NCBI GenBank assembly: GCA_016191225.1
Contig: JACPPC010000023.1
Location: 1-64,000, forward strand
Direction of reading: 5' to 3'
Length of the DNA: 64,000 nt
From: Gemmatimonadota bacterium
GTDB taxonomy: Bacteria; Gemmatimonadota; Gemmatimonadetes; Gemmatimonadales; Gemmatimonadaceae
Shown: in pieces, positions 51,632 through 59,763 of the stretch
Layout of the letters: each line of letters begins with the position of its first letter
Position numbering within the stretch: position 1 is the first letter of the stretch
Notes under the pieces: model-generated
Databases searched by the model: none
Told to the model about the DNA's origin: nothing
The model's input: the letters and a program-made list of their open reading frames with translations, nothing else
Program-made: the position numbers and the translations under genes

Positions 51632-53038
51632 ATGACGACCCCCGGCTGGCGCAGCGCCCGCGGCCGCAGCAGCGGCTGGGCCGTGCCCGTGCCGCTGCGG
51701 CCGGTGCCCGCCGGGGCGCAGGAGGCGACGGCTCCGCGCGGCTGGATCCCCGTCTCGAGCGGCCCGATGCTCGACGAAAGCTGGTGGGGGAACCCCTGGA
51801 CGGGGATGCCCTGGACGCTGTCGATGATCGCGTTCATGGCGTACACGATGGTGATCGTGACGTACGCCCTGAAGATCGGCACCGAGTCGATGGTGGTCGC
51901 GCTCCTCTCGCTGCCGCTGCTCAACATCCGGTTTCGGTTCCCGGTCTGGCTGGTCTTCCTCTCGCTGTGGGTGCTGTGGTGCTTCGCCGGCTACCCCACG
52001 AGCATGAACCCGGAGATCGTCTGGGACCGGTGCCTCGACCTCGGCAAGCTCGTGCTGATCGCGTTCGTGGCGGTGAACGTGCTCACCGGGCACCGGGAGT
52101 TGCGCTGGTACACCTTCTTCTTCCTTGCCTGCTTCGCGCTGTATCCGCTGCGCGGCGAGTTGTTCAACTACTTCTTCTACCACGCCAGCACCTTCGGTCG
52201 CGCGTCGTGGAACTACATCTATGCCAACGCCAACGACCAGGCGGCGTTCACGCTGCTCCCCCTGTCGCTCACGCTCGGCCTCCTGATCCGCGAGCAGGAC
52301 AAGAAGTGGCGGTTGGCGAACAAGGTGGGAGTGGTCCTTCTGCCGCTGGCGATCCTCATGACGCAGTCCCGCGCCGGGATCCTCGGCATGGTGGTGTTCC
52401 TCGCGCTCGCGCTGGGCAAGAAGTTCCAGCGCATCCGCACCGTGCTGTCGGTGGTTGGCGTGGCCCTGCTGGTGCTGATCATCGCTCCCTCGGGCGTGCT
52501 GGACCGCATGGAGGGGCTCAAGAACGTGACGAACACCGAGGAGCTCGGCACGGTGGACGCCGAGGGCTCGGCCAAGCAGCGCTACGAGATCTGGAAGGTC
52601 GCCGCCTTCATCACCGCCAACCACCCGGTGACCGGCGTCGGCGCGGGCACCTACAAGCTGAACCACGAGTTCTTCGCGTCGTTGCCGATCTTCGACCGGA
52701 TCGCGAAGGGCAAGCGCGACACGCACTCCACCTTCCTGAACGTGGCCGCGGAGACGGGGCTGGTGGGTCTGGTGCTCTGGCTGCTGGCGGCGACCAGCGC
52801 GCTCTGGGAGGCCGATCGCGTGCGGCGGCGCTGCAAGCCCGTCGTGCCCAAGGCGGCGGACCAGCTGTGGTACATCGAGGCCGCGTTCATCGGCTATCTC
52901 GTCTGCGCGATCTGGGGAACGTACGCGCACCTCCCGTTCACCGTCCTCCACCTCGCCTTCATGTCGTCATACGCGTTCGCGGTGAACAAGGAGTACGAGC
53001 AGGCGGTCGCGCTCGGCGTGCAGCCGGCCGTCGCGTAG
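51632..53038 (+). CDS. O-antigen ligase / Wzy-like polymerase
   Basis: The protein has 468 residues. There are ten or more hydrophobic spans and a large periplasmic loop (about 285-370) with GVGAGTYKLNH and the family hallmark HSTFLNVAAETGLVG. It polymerises or transfers undecaprenyl-linked repeats on the periplasmic side. The ATG at 51632 follows the GT4 stop by 1 nt. A ~50-residue hydrophilic N-terminus precedes the first span. Confidence 0.88.
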   Translation: MTTPGWRSARGRSSGWAVPVPLRPVPAGAQEATAPRGWIPVSSGPMLDESWWGNPWTGMPWTLSMIAFMAYTMVIVTYALKIGTESMVVALLSLPLLNIRFRFPVWLVFLSLWVLWCFAGYPTSMNPEIVWDRCLDLGKLVLIAFVAVNVLTGHRELRWYTFFFLACFALYPLRGELFNYFFYHASTFGRASWNYIYANANDQAAFTLLPLSLTLGLLIREQDKKWRLANKVGVVLLPLAILMTQSRAGILGMVVFLALALGKKFQRIRTVLSVVGVALLVLIIAPSGVLDRMEGLKNVTNTEELGTVDAEGSAKQRYEIWKVAAFITANHPVTGVGAGTYKLNHEFFASLPIFDRIAKGKRDTHSTFLNVAAETGLVGLVLWLLAATSALWEADRVRRRCKPVVPKAADQLWYIEAAFIGYLVCAIWGTYAHLPFTVLHLAFMSSYAFAVNKEYEQAVALGVQPAVA

Positions 53039-53042
53039 CGCC

Positions 53043-54887
53043 ATGTGCGGCATCGCGGGAATCGCCGGCGCGGCCCTCGTTGCGTCGCAGGGGGGCGAGC
53101 GGGCGGTCCGCGGCATGTGCGACCGGATCCGACACCGCGGCCCCGACGACGACGGCTACTTCACCGGAGCGGCCGTCGCGCTCGGCATGCGCCGGCTGAG
53201 CATCATCGACGTGGCCGGCGGCAAGCAGCCGATCGCCAACGAGGACGGCGACGTCACCATCGTGTTCAACGGCGAGATCTACAATCACCGCACCCTGCGC
53301 GAGGGATTACTCAGGCGCGGCCATCAGTACCGCACGCGCTCCGACACGGAGACCATCGTCCACGCGTACGAGGAGCGCGGCGACGACGTGGTGCACGAGC
53401 TTCGCGGCATGTTCGCGTTCGCGATCTGGGACGATCGGCAGCAGCGCCTGCTCGTGGCGCGGGATCGGCTCGGGATCAAGCCGCTCTACTACTGGGAGAC
53501 CGCCGCCGGCCTGGCGTTCGGGTCGGAGCTGCAGTGCATCAGCGGACTCGCGGGCTTTCGGCGCGACATCGACCCGCGAGCGATCGCCTGGTTCCTGTCG
53601 CTGGGCTACGTACCGGACCCGCTTTGCGTCCACTCGGGGGTGAAGAAGCTCCCCCCTGGGCACCGCCTGAGCTGGACCCCGGCCGGCGGCGTGCGCGTGG
53701 AGCGCTACTGGACACCGGTGCGGGCCGAGCGGTCCGACCTCGACGCGCCGACGGCGATCGCGGAGCTCCAGCGCCTGATCACCGAGGCGGTCGACCTGCA
53801 CCTCGAGTCGGACGTGCCGCTCGGCGCCTTCCTCTCGGGTGGCCTCGACTCGAGCACCGTGGTGGCGACGATGTGCAAGCTGGCGCGCGGGCGGGTGCGC
53901 ACCTTCTCGATCGGCTTCGAGGAGGAGGCGTTCAACGAGGCGCCGCAGGCGGCCGCGGTCGCCAAGGCGCTCGGCACCGAGCACACCGAGCTGATCGTCC
54001 GGCCCGAGGCCGACCAACTCGTGGATGGCATCGTGACGGCCTTCGACGAGCCATTCGCCGACAGCTCGGCGCTGCCGACCTACCTCGTCTCGAAGCTGGC
54101 TCGCGAATCGGTGACGGTGACGCTGTCCGGCGACGGGGGCGACGAGCTGTTCGGGGGCTACACCCGCTATCGCTCGGTGCTGGACCGCGCCGCGCTGCCC
54201 GCCTTCCTTCGCGCCCCGCTGCGCGCCCTCGCGGGCCTGCTGCCCCACGGCGTGTACGGCCGAAACCGGCTGATCGACCTCGCGCGGACCCGGCCCGGAC
54301 AGTACGCAGCGACGGTCGCCATTCCGGCGTCGAGCGCCGAGGGCGGGGTGATGTCGCGGTCGCTCGGAGCCGTGCTGCCTGGCATGGAGGCGCTGCTCGC
54401 GGCGCAGTTCGAGGAGGCTTCCTCGCGCGACTTCGTGACGCAGATGACGCTCGTCGACATGCTCACGTACCTCCCCGGCGACATTCTCACGAAGGTGGAC
54501 CGCATGAGCATGGCGGTGTCGCTCGAGGCGCGGGTGCCGCTGCTGGACCACGTGCTGGTCGAGTTCGCCGTGTCGCTGCCCAGCCGGCTCAAGGTGCGGG
54601 ACGGCGAGGGGAAGTGGCTGCTGCGGCGCGCCGCCGAAGGACTCGTGCCCGCTGAGGCCCTCGAGAAGTCCAAGAAGGGGTTCAGCGTACCTCTCGGGAC
54701 ATGGTTTCGCGGGCCGCTGCGGCACCGGGTGGAGTCGCTCCTGGCGCCGGGCAACCGGCTGGGCGCCTGGGTCGATGCCGCCGCGGTTGCACGCGTCACA
54801 CGGGAGCACGGCGCCGGGCGGCGCGATCACAGTGCCGTCATCTGGCGGCTGATGGTGCTGGATCGGTGGCTTTCGTCACACGGCTAG
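53043..54887 (+). CDS. asparagine-synthase-type amidotransferase (AsnB family)
   Basis: The protein has 614 residues. It begins MCGIAGIAG, with Cys2 as the glutaminase nucleophile; IRHRGPDD and FNGEIYNH complete the class II amidotransferase domain. The synthetase half has the PP-loop SGGLDSSTV, SGDGGDELFGGYTRY and the C-terminal RVPLLDHVLVEF. In polysaccharide loci such proteins amidate sugars (for example uronamides) rather than make asparagine; both are possible here. It is 4 nt downstream of the Wzy-like gene. Confidence 0.92.
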   Translation: MCGIAGIAGAALVASQGGERAVRGMCDRIRHRGPDDDGYFTGAAVALGMRRLSIIDVAGGKQPIANEDGDVTIVFNGEIYNHRTLREGLLRRGHQYRTRSDTETIVHAYEERGDDVVHELRGMFAFAIWDDRQQRLLVARDRLGIKPLYYWETAAGLAFGSELQCISGLAGFRRDIDPRAIAWFLSLGYVPDPLCVHSGVKKLPPGHRLSWTPAGGVRVERYWTPVRAERSDLDAPTAIAELQRLITEAVDLHLESDVPLGAFLSGGLDSSTVVATMCKLARGRVRTFSIGFEEEAFNEAPQAAAVAKALGTEHTELIVRPEADQLVDGIVTAFDEPFADSSALPTYLVSKLARESVTVTLSGDGGDELFGGYTRYRSVLDRAALPAFLRAPLRALAGLLPHGVYGRNRLIDLARTRPGQYAATVAIPASSAEGGVMSRSLGAVLPGMEALLAAQFEEASSRDFVTQMTLVDMLTYLPGDILTKVDRMSMAVSLEARVPLLDHVLVEFAVSLPSRLKVRDGEGKWLLRRAAEGLVPAEALEKSKKGFSVPLGTWFRGPLRHRVESLLAPGNRLGAWVDAAAVARVTREHGAGRRDHSAVIWRLMVLDRWLSSHG

Positions 54888-55035
54888 CGTGACCGGTTCG
54901 GCACGTCCCGGAGGTTTGTGCCTTGTGGTGGGTTGGGACGGTCGTAGGTTAGGGCGTGTTGTCCCGGTCGCCCTGCGGCGCCGGGTCGGTCGACGCCTGC
55001 CCGGGTCGGCCTTCCGCAAGAACCGGGGGGTCCCG

Positions 55036-57249
55036 ATGTCGATGTCTGGCGACGTGCGGCGTAGACGGCACGTTCTGTTCCTTGGCGTGCTGACGCTGTG
55101 TGCAGTTGGCGGGTGCAGCGGTGCCGCGGACGGCGCCAAGCCGCCGGCCTTGCCGACCTCGATTCTGATCTCGCCGGCGACGCCGTCGGTGGCTGTCGGG
55201 AGTTCGGTCGTGATGTCCGCGACGCCGAAGGACGCCAGCGGCAACATCGTGTCGGTGGCGGTCACCTGGACGAGCAGCAACACGGCGGTCGCCACGATCG
55301 ACCCGACCACGGGCAACCTGACGGGCGTGTCCGCGGGGACCACGACGATCACCGCAACGATCGCCGCCATTTCGCTCACGAGCAGCGTGACCGCGACGAT
55401 CACGCCGTCGCCGCTCGCGACAATCACGATCAACCAGTCCTCGCCTGCGGTCCAGACCGGACGCTCGGTGGGCCTGACGGCCACGGCGCGGGACGCGCTC
55501 AACAACGTGGTGAGTGCGACGATTCGGTGGTCCACTGCGAATCCGGCTGTGGCCACGATCGACAGCGTCACCGGGGTTGCGGTCGGCGTCGCACCGGGCA
55601 CGGTGACGATCACGGCCAGGTCAGGCGTGGTCACGGGCACGGTTATCCTCTCCGTTTCGGCCGCGACCGGCGTCGTGGCAGAGTTGCCACGCGTATTCGT
55701 GAACTCGGCGGTGCCGGCCGCCGCGGCCGGCGCGCGAACGATCTTCCCGACGACCAGCGTGCAGCTCCAGGCGGCGATCGACACGTCCAAGCCGGGGGAC
55801 GTCATCCGGCTGACGTCCGGGGCGACCTACACTGGCAACTTCATCCTCAAGCGCAAGACCGGCGGGACGGAGCCCATCATCATCCGCTCGGACGTGCCCG
55901 ACGGCGTTATGCCGGTCGAGGGATCGCGCATGAAGCCGACCTTCGCGCCGCTGCTCGCCAAGCTCTCCTCCGCCAACGGCCAGTCGACCTTGGCGACGGA
56001 CAATCGAACGAACAATTGGCGCGTGATGTTCCTTGAGATCACTGCCGCGACACCAGCGGCGACGGGGCTGAATGCGATCGTCCGCGTGGGCGTCGCGACC
56101 AACACCTTCGCGGACTCCGTGCCGAACAACGTGATCTTCGACCGCGTGTACGTGCACGGCCGCAGCGACCTGCCGCTCCAGCGGTGCTTCCTGCTCTCAA
56201 GCGGCGCGACGGCGATTGTCGATTCCTACCTTGACGACTGCCATGTGCTCGGCGGTGACGCACAGGGCATCGTCGGCTGGAACGGCCCGGGGCCGTGGAA
56301 GTTCGTGAACAACTTCATCGCCGGCTCGGGGATGGGGATCATGATCGGCGGTGCCGACCCGGTGATTCCCAACAATACGCCGTCCGATATCGAGATTCGC
56401 GGCAACCACCTGTTCAAGCCGACGGCATGGCGCGGCCTGTGGTCGGTGAAGAACGTGCTTGAGCTCAAGATGGGCCGGCGCGTGCTGATCGAGGGCAACG
56501 TGCTCGAGAACTCCTGGCCGGATGCGCAGACGGGATTCGCGTTCAACTTCAAGACCGCGAACGAGACCGGCGGCTCGCCGTGGGTCATCACTGCCGACGT
56601 GACGGTGCGGTACAACCTCATCAAGAACACGGCGGGCGGTGTGACGTTGCTCGGCACGTCGCAAGGGAGTGGCGGATTCCCGGCCGACTCCACGATGCGG
56701 CGCGTCCTGATCTACGACAACGTCTTCCAGGACATTGGCGTGGTGACGCCGCCGGTGGGTGCCGATCGCTTCCTCCAGACGTTCTCCACCGCGAGCGTGC
56801 CGAACTCCGGAGCGGTGGATATCGGCATCGACCACAACACGTTTATCTCCACGAGCCTGATGACAGGCGGGGCGTGGGCGGTTGACGGCTCGGTCCCGGC
56901 CATCACCAATCTGTTCTTCACGAACAACATCCTGCTCCGCGGCGGCACCTATCTTATCAAGGGATCCGGGTCCGCCGAGGGGCTGGGCACGGTGACCACA
57001 TGGATGAGCGGCACGATCTCGTTTCAGAAGAATGCACTGATAGGTGCTTCCCCAGCGGCCTACGGTGGGATCCTCACGGGCCAGCTCTTCCCGGCAGACA
57101 TTCCGACGGTCGCATTCACCGACGTGGCGGCCAAGAACTACACGCTTACGGCTGGGAGCCCGTTGAAGAATGCGGGAACCGATGGACGGGACCTCGGTGC
57201 CGACATCGCCACGGTGAACCTGAAGACGGCTGGGGTCGTCAACCCGTAG
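55036..57249 (+). CDS. lipoprotein with two BIG2 domains and a right-handed beta-helix
   Basis: The protein has 737 residues. The start is ATG 55036 after a GGGGGG stretch; the second ATG at 55042 is also possible. The lipobox AVGGC gives Cys27. Two BIG2 domains follow (about 38-125 and 127-210, each ending VATID...GVAxGxxTITA). A parallel beta-helix of about 500 residues is next, with repeated N-x-x-F/I rungs (VNNFIAGSGMGIMIGG, IEIRGNHLFK, VTVRYNLIKNTAGG). The end YTLTAGSPLKNAGTDGRDLGAD is typical of beta-helix polysaccharide lyases, epimerases and adhesins. It could trim, epimerise or anchor the polysaccharide made by the neighbours. Confidence 0.85.
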   Translation: MSMSGDVRRRRHVLFLGVLTLCAVGGCSGAADGAKPPALPTSILISPATPSVAVGSSVVMSATPKDASGNIVSVAVTWTSSNTAVATIDPTTGNLTGVSAGTTTITATIAAISLTSSVTATITPSPLATITINQSSPAVQTGRSVGLTATARDALNNVVSATIRWSTANPAVATIDSVTGVAVGVAPGTVTITARSGVVTGTVILSVSAATGVVAELPRVFVNSAVPAAAAGARTIFPTTSVQLQAAIDTSKPGDVIRLTSGATYTGNFILKRKTGGTEPIIIRSDVPDGVMPVEGSRMKPTFAPLLAKLSSANGQSTLATDNRTNNWRVMFLEITAATPAATGLNAIVRVGVATNTFADSVPNNVIFDRVYVHGRSDLPLQRCFLLSSGATAIVDSYLDDCHVLGGDAQGIVGWNGPGPWKFVNNFIAGSGMGIMIGGADPVIPNNTPSDIEIRGNHLFKPTAWRGLWSVKNVLELKMGRRVLIEGNVLENSWPDAQTGFAFNFKTANETGGSPWVITADVTVRYNLIKNTAGGVTLLGTSQGSGGFPADSTMRRVLIYDNVFQDIGVVTPPVGADRFLQTFSTASVPNSGAVDIGIDHNTFISTSLMTGGAWAVDGSVPAITNLFFTNNILLRGGTYLIKGSGSAEGLGTVTTWMSGTISFQKNALIGASPAAYGGILTGQLFPADIPTVAFTDVAAKNYTLTAGSPLKNAGTDGRDLGADIATVNLKTAGVVNP

Positions 57250-57330
57250 CTTCGACGGCCGGACACCCGACGCGACGGGTCGGTCATGAGCGCGGCGGCC
57301 GCCCCCGCGCGCGTGTCGGCACTCGCTCGG

Positions 57331-58194
57331 CTACGATTCGTGCACGAACACGAACTCGTTGCATCCAACGGTGCCGCGGCTCGTCTTGAGCTTGACAAGG
57401 CGGAAGCCGCGCGCCGAGTAGAAGTCGAGGATCTCCTCCGGCATGGCCACCTCGAACGGATACCCGCCGATCCAGTCGATCCAGTCATGCATCAGGGACA
57501 TGCCGCGCCGTCGCGAGTAGTCCGTCCAGGTCGCCACCGGATTGCGCAGGTGCACGATATCGGCGGCGGCCTGGCGGATGGCCCAATAGGGAATCACGGT
57601 CCCCTTCACCAGCCACCGTCCCAGGACGCCGGAGTTGTAGAGCGCCTTGATGCGGTGCCACCGCCTCGACCAGGCGCCCTGGTCGTTGTAGATCGCGATG
57701 AACAGCCGGCCGCCAGGCTTCACGTTTCTCGCGATCAGGTCGAGGCCGTCCCACATTGCGCCGGTGTGGTGGATGACCCCCCAGCTGTACACCACGTCGA
57801 AGGCGCCGAGACCCTGCAAGTACGCGGGATCGAGGACGCTCCCCGCCTCGACTCGCCACCGCGGGTCATCGAAGTAGTAGCGGCGGCGGAGCTCGGCGGT
57901 GCAACCCACACTCGACGGGTCGTAGTCGAACGAGACCACATCGGCGCCGAGCCGGCGGGCGACCAGGCTCGAGAGACCGCTGCCGGAGCCGGCGTCGAGG
58001 AAGCGCTTGCCGGCGAGGTCGGCGAGGCCGAGCATTCGCACAAGCGAGGCCTGCGCGCTGGCGATGCGCTCGTCGTCGAGGACGCGCAGGAAACTCGCCC
58101 AGTTCTTGCCGAACTCGAACCGCTCGCCGCGCGCGACCTCGGCGGCATGGGCAGCGGACGCAGCGGCAGGCAGCGCTGACGGCGACTCGGGCAT
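57331..58194 (-). CDS. class I SAM-dependent methyltransferase
   Basis: The protein has 287 residues. SAM-binding motif I is FLDAGSGSGLSSLVARR, the acidic loop after beta-2 is VVSFDYDPSSV, and motif IV-like FDVVYSWGVIHHTG is followed by GGRLFIAIYND. It is related to UbiE/sugar methyltransferases of cell-surface loci. A sugar hydroxyl or carboxyl in the polysaccharide is a plausible acceptor. It is separated by 68 nt from the flippase gene and has its own TAGCTT element. Confidence 0.88.
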   Translation of the reverse strand: MPESPSALPAAASAAHAAEVARGERFEFGKNWASFLRVLDDERIASAQASLVRMLGLADLAGKRFLDAGSGSGLSSLVARRLGADVVSFDYDPSSVGCTAELRRRYYFDDPRWRVEAGSVLDPAYLQGLGAFDVVYSWGVIHHTGAMWDGLDLIARNVKPGGRLFIAIYNDQGAWSRRWHRIKALYNSGVLGRWLVKGTVIPYWAIRQAAADIVHLRNPVATWTDYSRRRGMSLMHDWIDWIGGYPFEVAMPEEILDFYSARGFRLVKLKTSRGTVGCNEFVFVHES

Positions 58195-58239
58195 GGCGGT
58201 AGGGGGGAAGCGAGTGCGGGCGCACCAGCGATGCCGCGA

Positions 58240-58245
58240 AAGCTA
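58240..58245 (-). promoter_or_regulatory. TAGCTT -10-like hexamer of the methyltransferase
   Basis: On the minus strand the sequence reads GCATAGCTTTCGCGG, between the flippase stop and the methyltransferase ATG, 45 nt before the start. Confidence 0.35.
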
Positions 58246-58262
58246 TGCCCCGTACGCGTCGG

Positions 58263-59615
58263 CTACCACCCGGGGCGCAGCGCGACGCCGACGTGGCGGC
58301 GCACCAGAAGGAACACAATCAGGGCGCGGAGGGCGACGGCCGCGACCGTCGCCTCGGCCGTGCCAATCATGCCGAAGACCGGCGTCCACCAGAGGGTGAG
58401 GCCGAGGTTGAGCAGGGCGGATCCCATGATGTAGGGGGCCGCCAGCTGCTGCTTGCCGGTCATCGCGAGCACGACGCCCCCGAGGCTGCCGATCCCCGCC
58501 GCGATCAACTGGCTGAGGCCGAGGCGCCACAGCACGGGGTAGGCGATCACGAAGGAGTCGCCGTAGATGTGAAGGAGCGGACGTCCCGCAAACACGAGCA
58601 GGAGCAGGATCGGCGCCGCGATCGCGAGATTGAGCAGGGAAACCCGCTGGATGACGTGGCGCAGGCCAACGGGGTCCCCGGCCGCGTAGCGGGAAGCGAT
58701 TCGCGCGGCGGCGACGTCGCCGCTGATGCTGGCGACCATTCCGACGAGGGTCGCGAGTTGGCTGGCGGCGGAGTACCAGCCGGCCTTCGTGGTGTCGCGG
58801 AGGAGGCCGACCACCACGACGTCGGACTGCTGCGAGATGATGAGCTGGAAGGAGGAGATCGCGAACAGGGTCAGTGCCGTCCGGCTCCAGTTGCCCATGT
58901 CGTACGCCGGCTCGGCCTGCTTCACCTCGGGGGGCAGGACTCGCCGGAAGAGCACCACGCTCGCCGCGAGGGCCACCGCGGCGCCGACGCCGTTCGAAGC
59001 GACGGCCTCCCAGGCCGCGGCATCGCGTCCACCCGCAACGATCAGCGCAAAGAGCCCGAGGACGAGCAGCGGCCGGACGAGGTCGAAGGGAACGCGCGCC
59101 TCGAGGGGGCGGTCAAAGCCCTGGAGGAACTTGCCCTCCAGTTGCAGCAATGCCGCGACGGGCAGCACGAGCGCTGCCGCAAGGAACGCCCGTTGGAGGT
59201 CCGTCTCAAGAGCCCAGTGCCCGAGGGTCGTGACCAGACCGAGCAGTGCCAGCGTGACGAGCCAAGCGACAAGGATGACCGTCCTGCTGCGGCGCAGGAG
59301 GCCGCGAATCAGCCCCCACTCTCCGTGTGCCCGGTAGGTGCCGAGAAAGCGCAGGGAGACGATGCCGAGCTCGAACGACACCACCAGCAGCGCGATGTTC
59401 ATCCAGCCCATCGCGTACGTGTAGCGCCCGTAGTCCACGGGCCCCAGTCGGCGCGCGAGGAACACATGCAGCCCGTAGGAGAGGATCGTCCCCGCCCCTG
59501 AGAGCACGAATGACCAGATCACGCCGCGCGTGAGCGAGTTCGCGGCGTCGATGGGGTTCAGCAGGCCGAGCAGGCGATCCGAGAGACTTTCGCCGGATGT
59601 GACGTCGTTCTGCAT
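58263..59615 (-). CDS. Wzx-type polysaccharide flippase (MOP superfamily)
   Basis: The protein has 450 residues with about 12-14 hydrophobic spans. The N-terminal LTRGVIWSFVLSGAGTILSYGL and HVFLARRLGPVDYGRYTYA are typical of polysaccharide-biosynthesis MOP exporters. It flips undecaprenyl-linked repeat units to the periplasm for the Wzy-like polymerase. Transcription diverges from the NodB-GT2 gene across a 148-nt region. Confidence 0.9.
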   Translation of the reverse strand: MQNDVTSGESLSDRLLGLLNPIDAANSLTRGVIWSFVLSGAGTILSYGLHVFLARRLGPVDYGRYTYAMGWMNIALLVVSFELGIVSLRFLGTYRAHGEWGLIRGLLRRSRTVILVAWLVTLALLGLVTTLGHWALETDLQRAFLAAALVLPVAALLQLEGKFLQGFDRPLEARVPFDLVRPLLVLGLFALIVAGGRDAAAWEAVASNGVGAAVALAASVVLFRRVLPPEVKQAEPAYDMGNWSRTALTLFAISSFQLIISQQSDVVVVGLLRDTTKAGWYSAASQLATLVGMVASISGDVAAARIASRYAAGDPVGLRHVIQRVSLLNLAIAAPILLLLVFAGRPLLHIYGDSFVIAYPVLWRLGLSQLIAAGIGSLGGVVLAMTGKQQLAAPYIMGSALLNLGLTLWWTPVFGMIGTAEATVAAVALRALIVFLLVRRHVGVALRPGW

Positions 59616-59763
59616 GACCCCGAAGAGGAGGGCTCGAACGGCGCCGCCATGAGGGCCGGCGTCGGTCCCCCGGTACGGGCGGGGGGCGGTTGGCGCCTCC
59701 TAGTATGCGTCCAGGTGCAGGGTAGATTCCAGTCGTGACCGAAAGAAATCCGGGCGTGCGCCG

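Noticed and set aside
57265-57280. Hairpin ACCCG/CGGGT after the beta-helix gene as a terminator
   Set aside because: Only 5 bp with a 6-nt loop and no T tract; not distinguishable from chance at this GC content.
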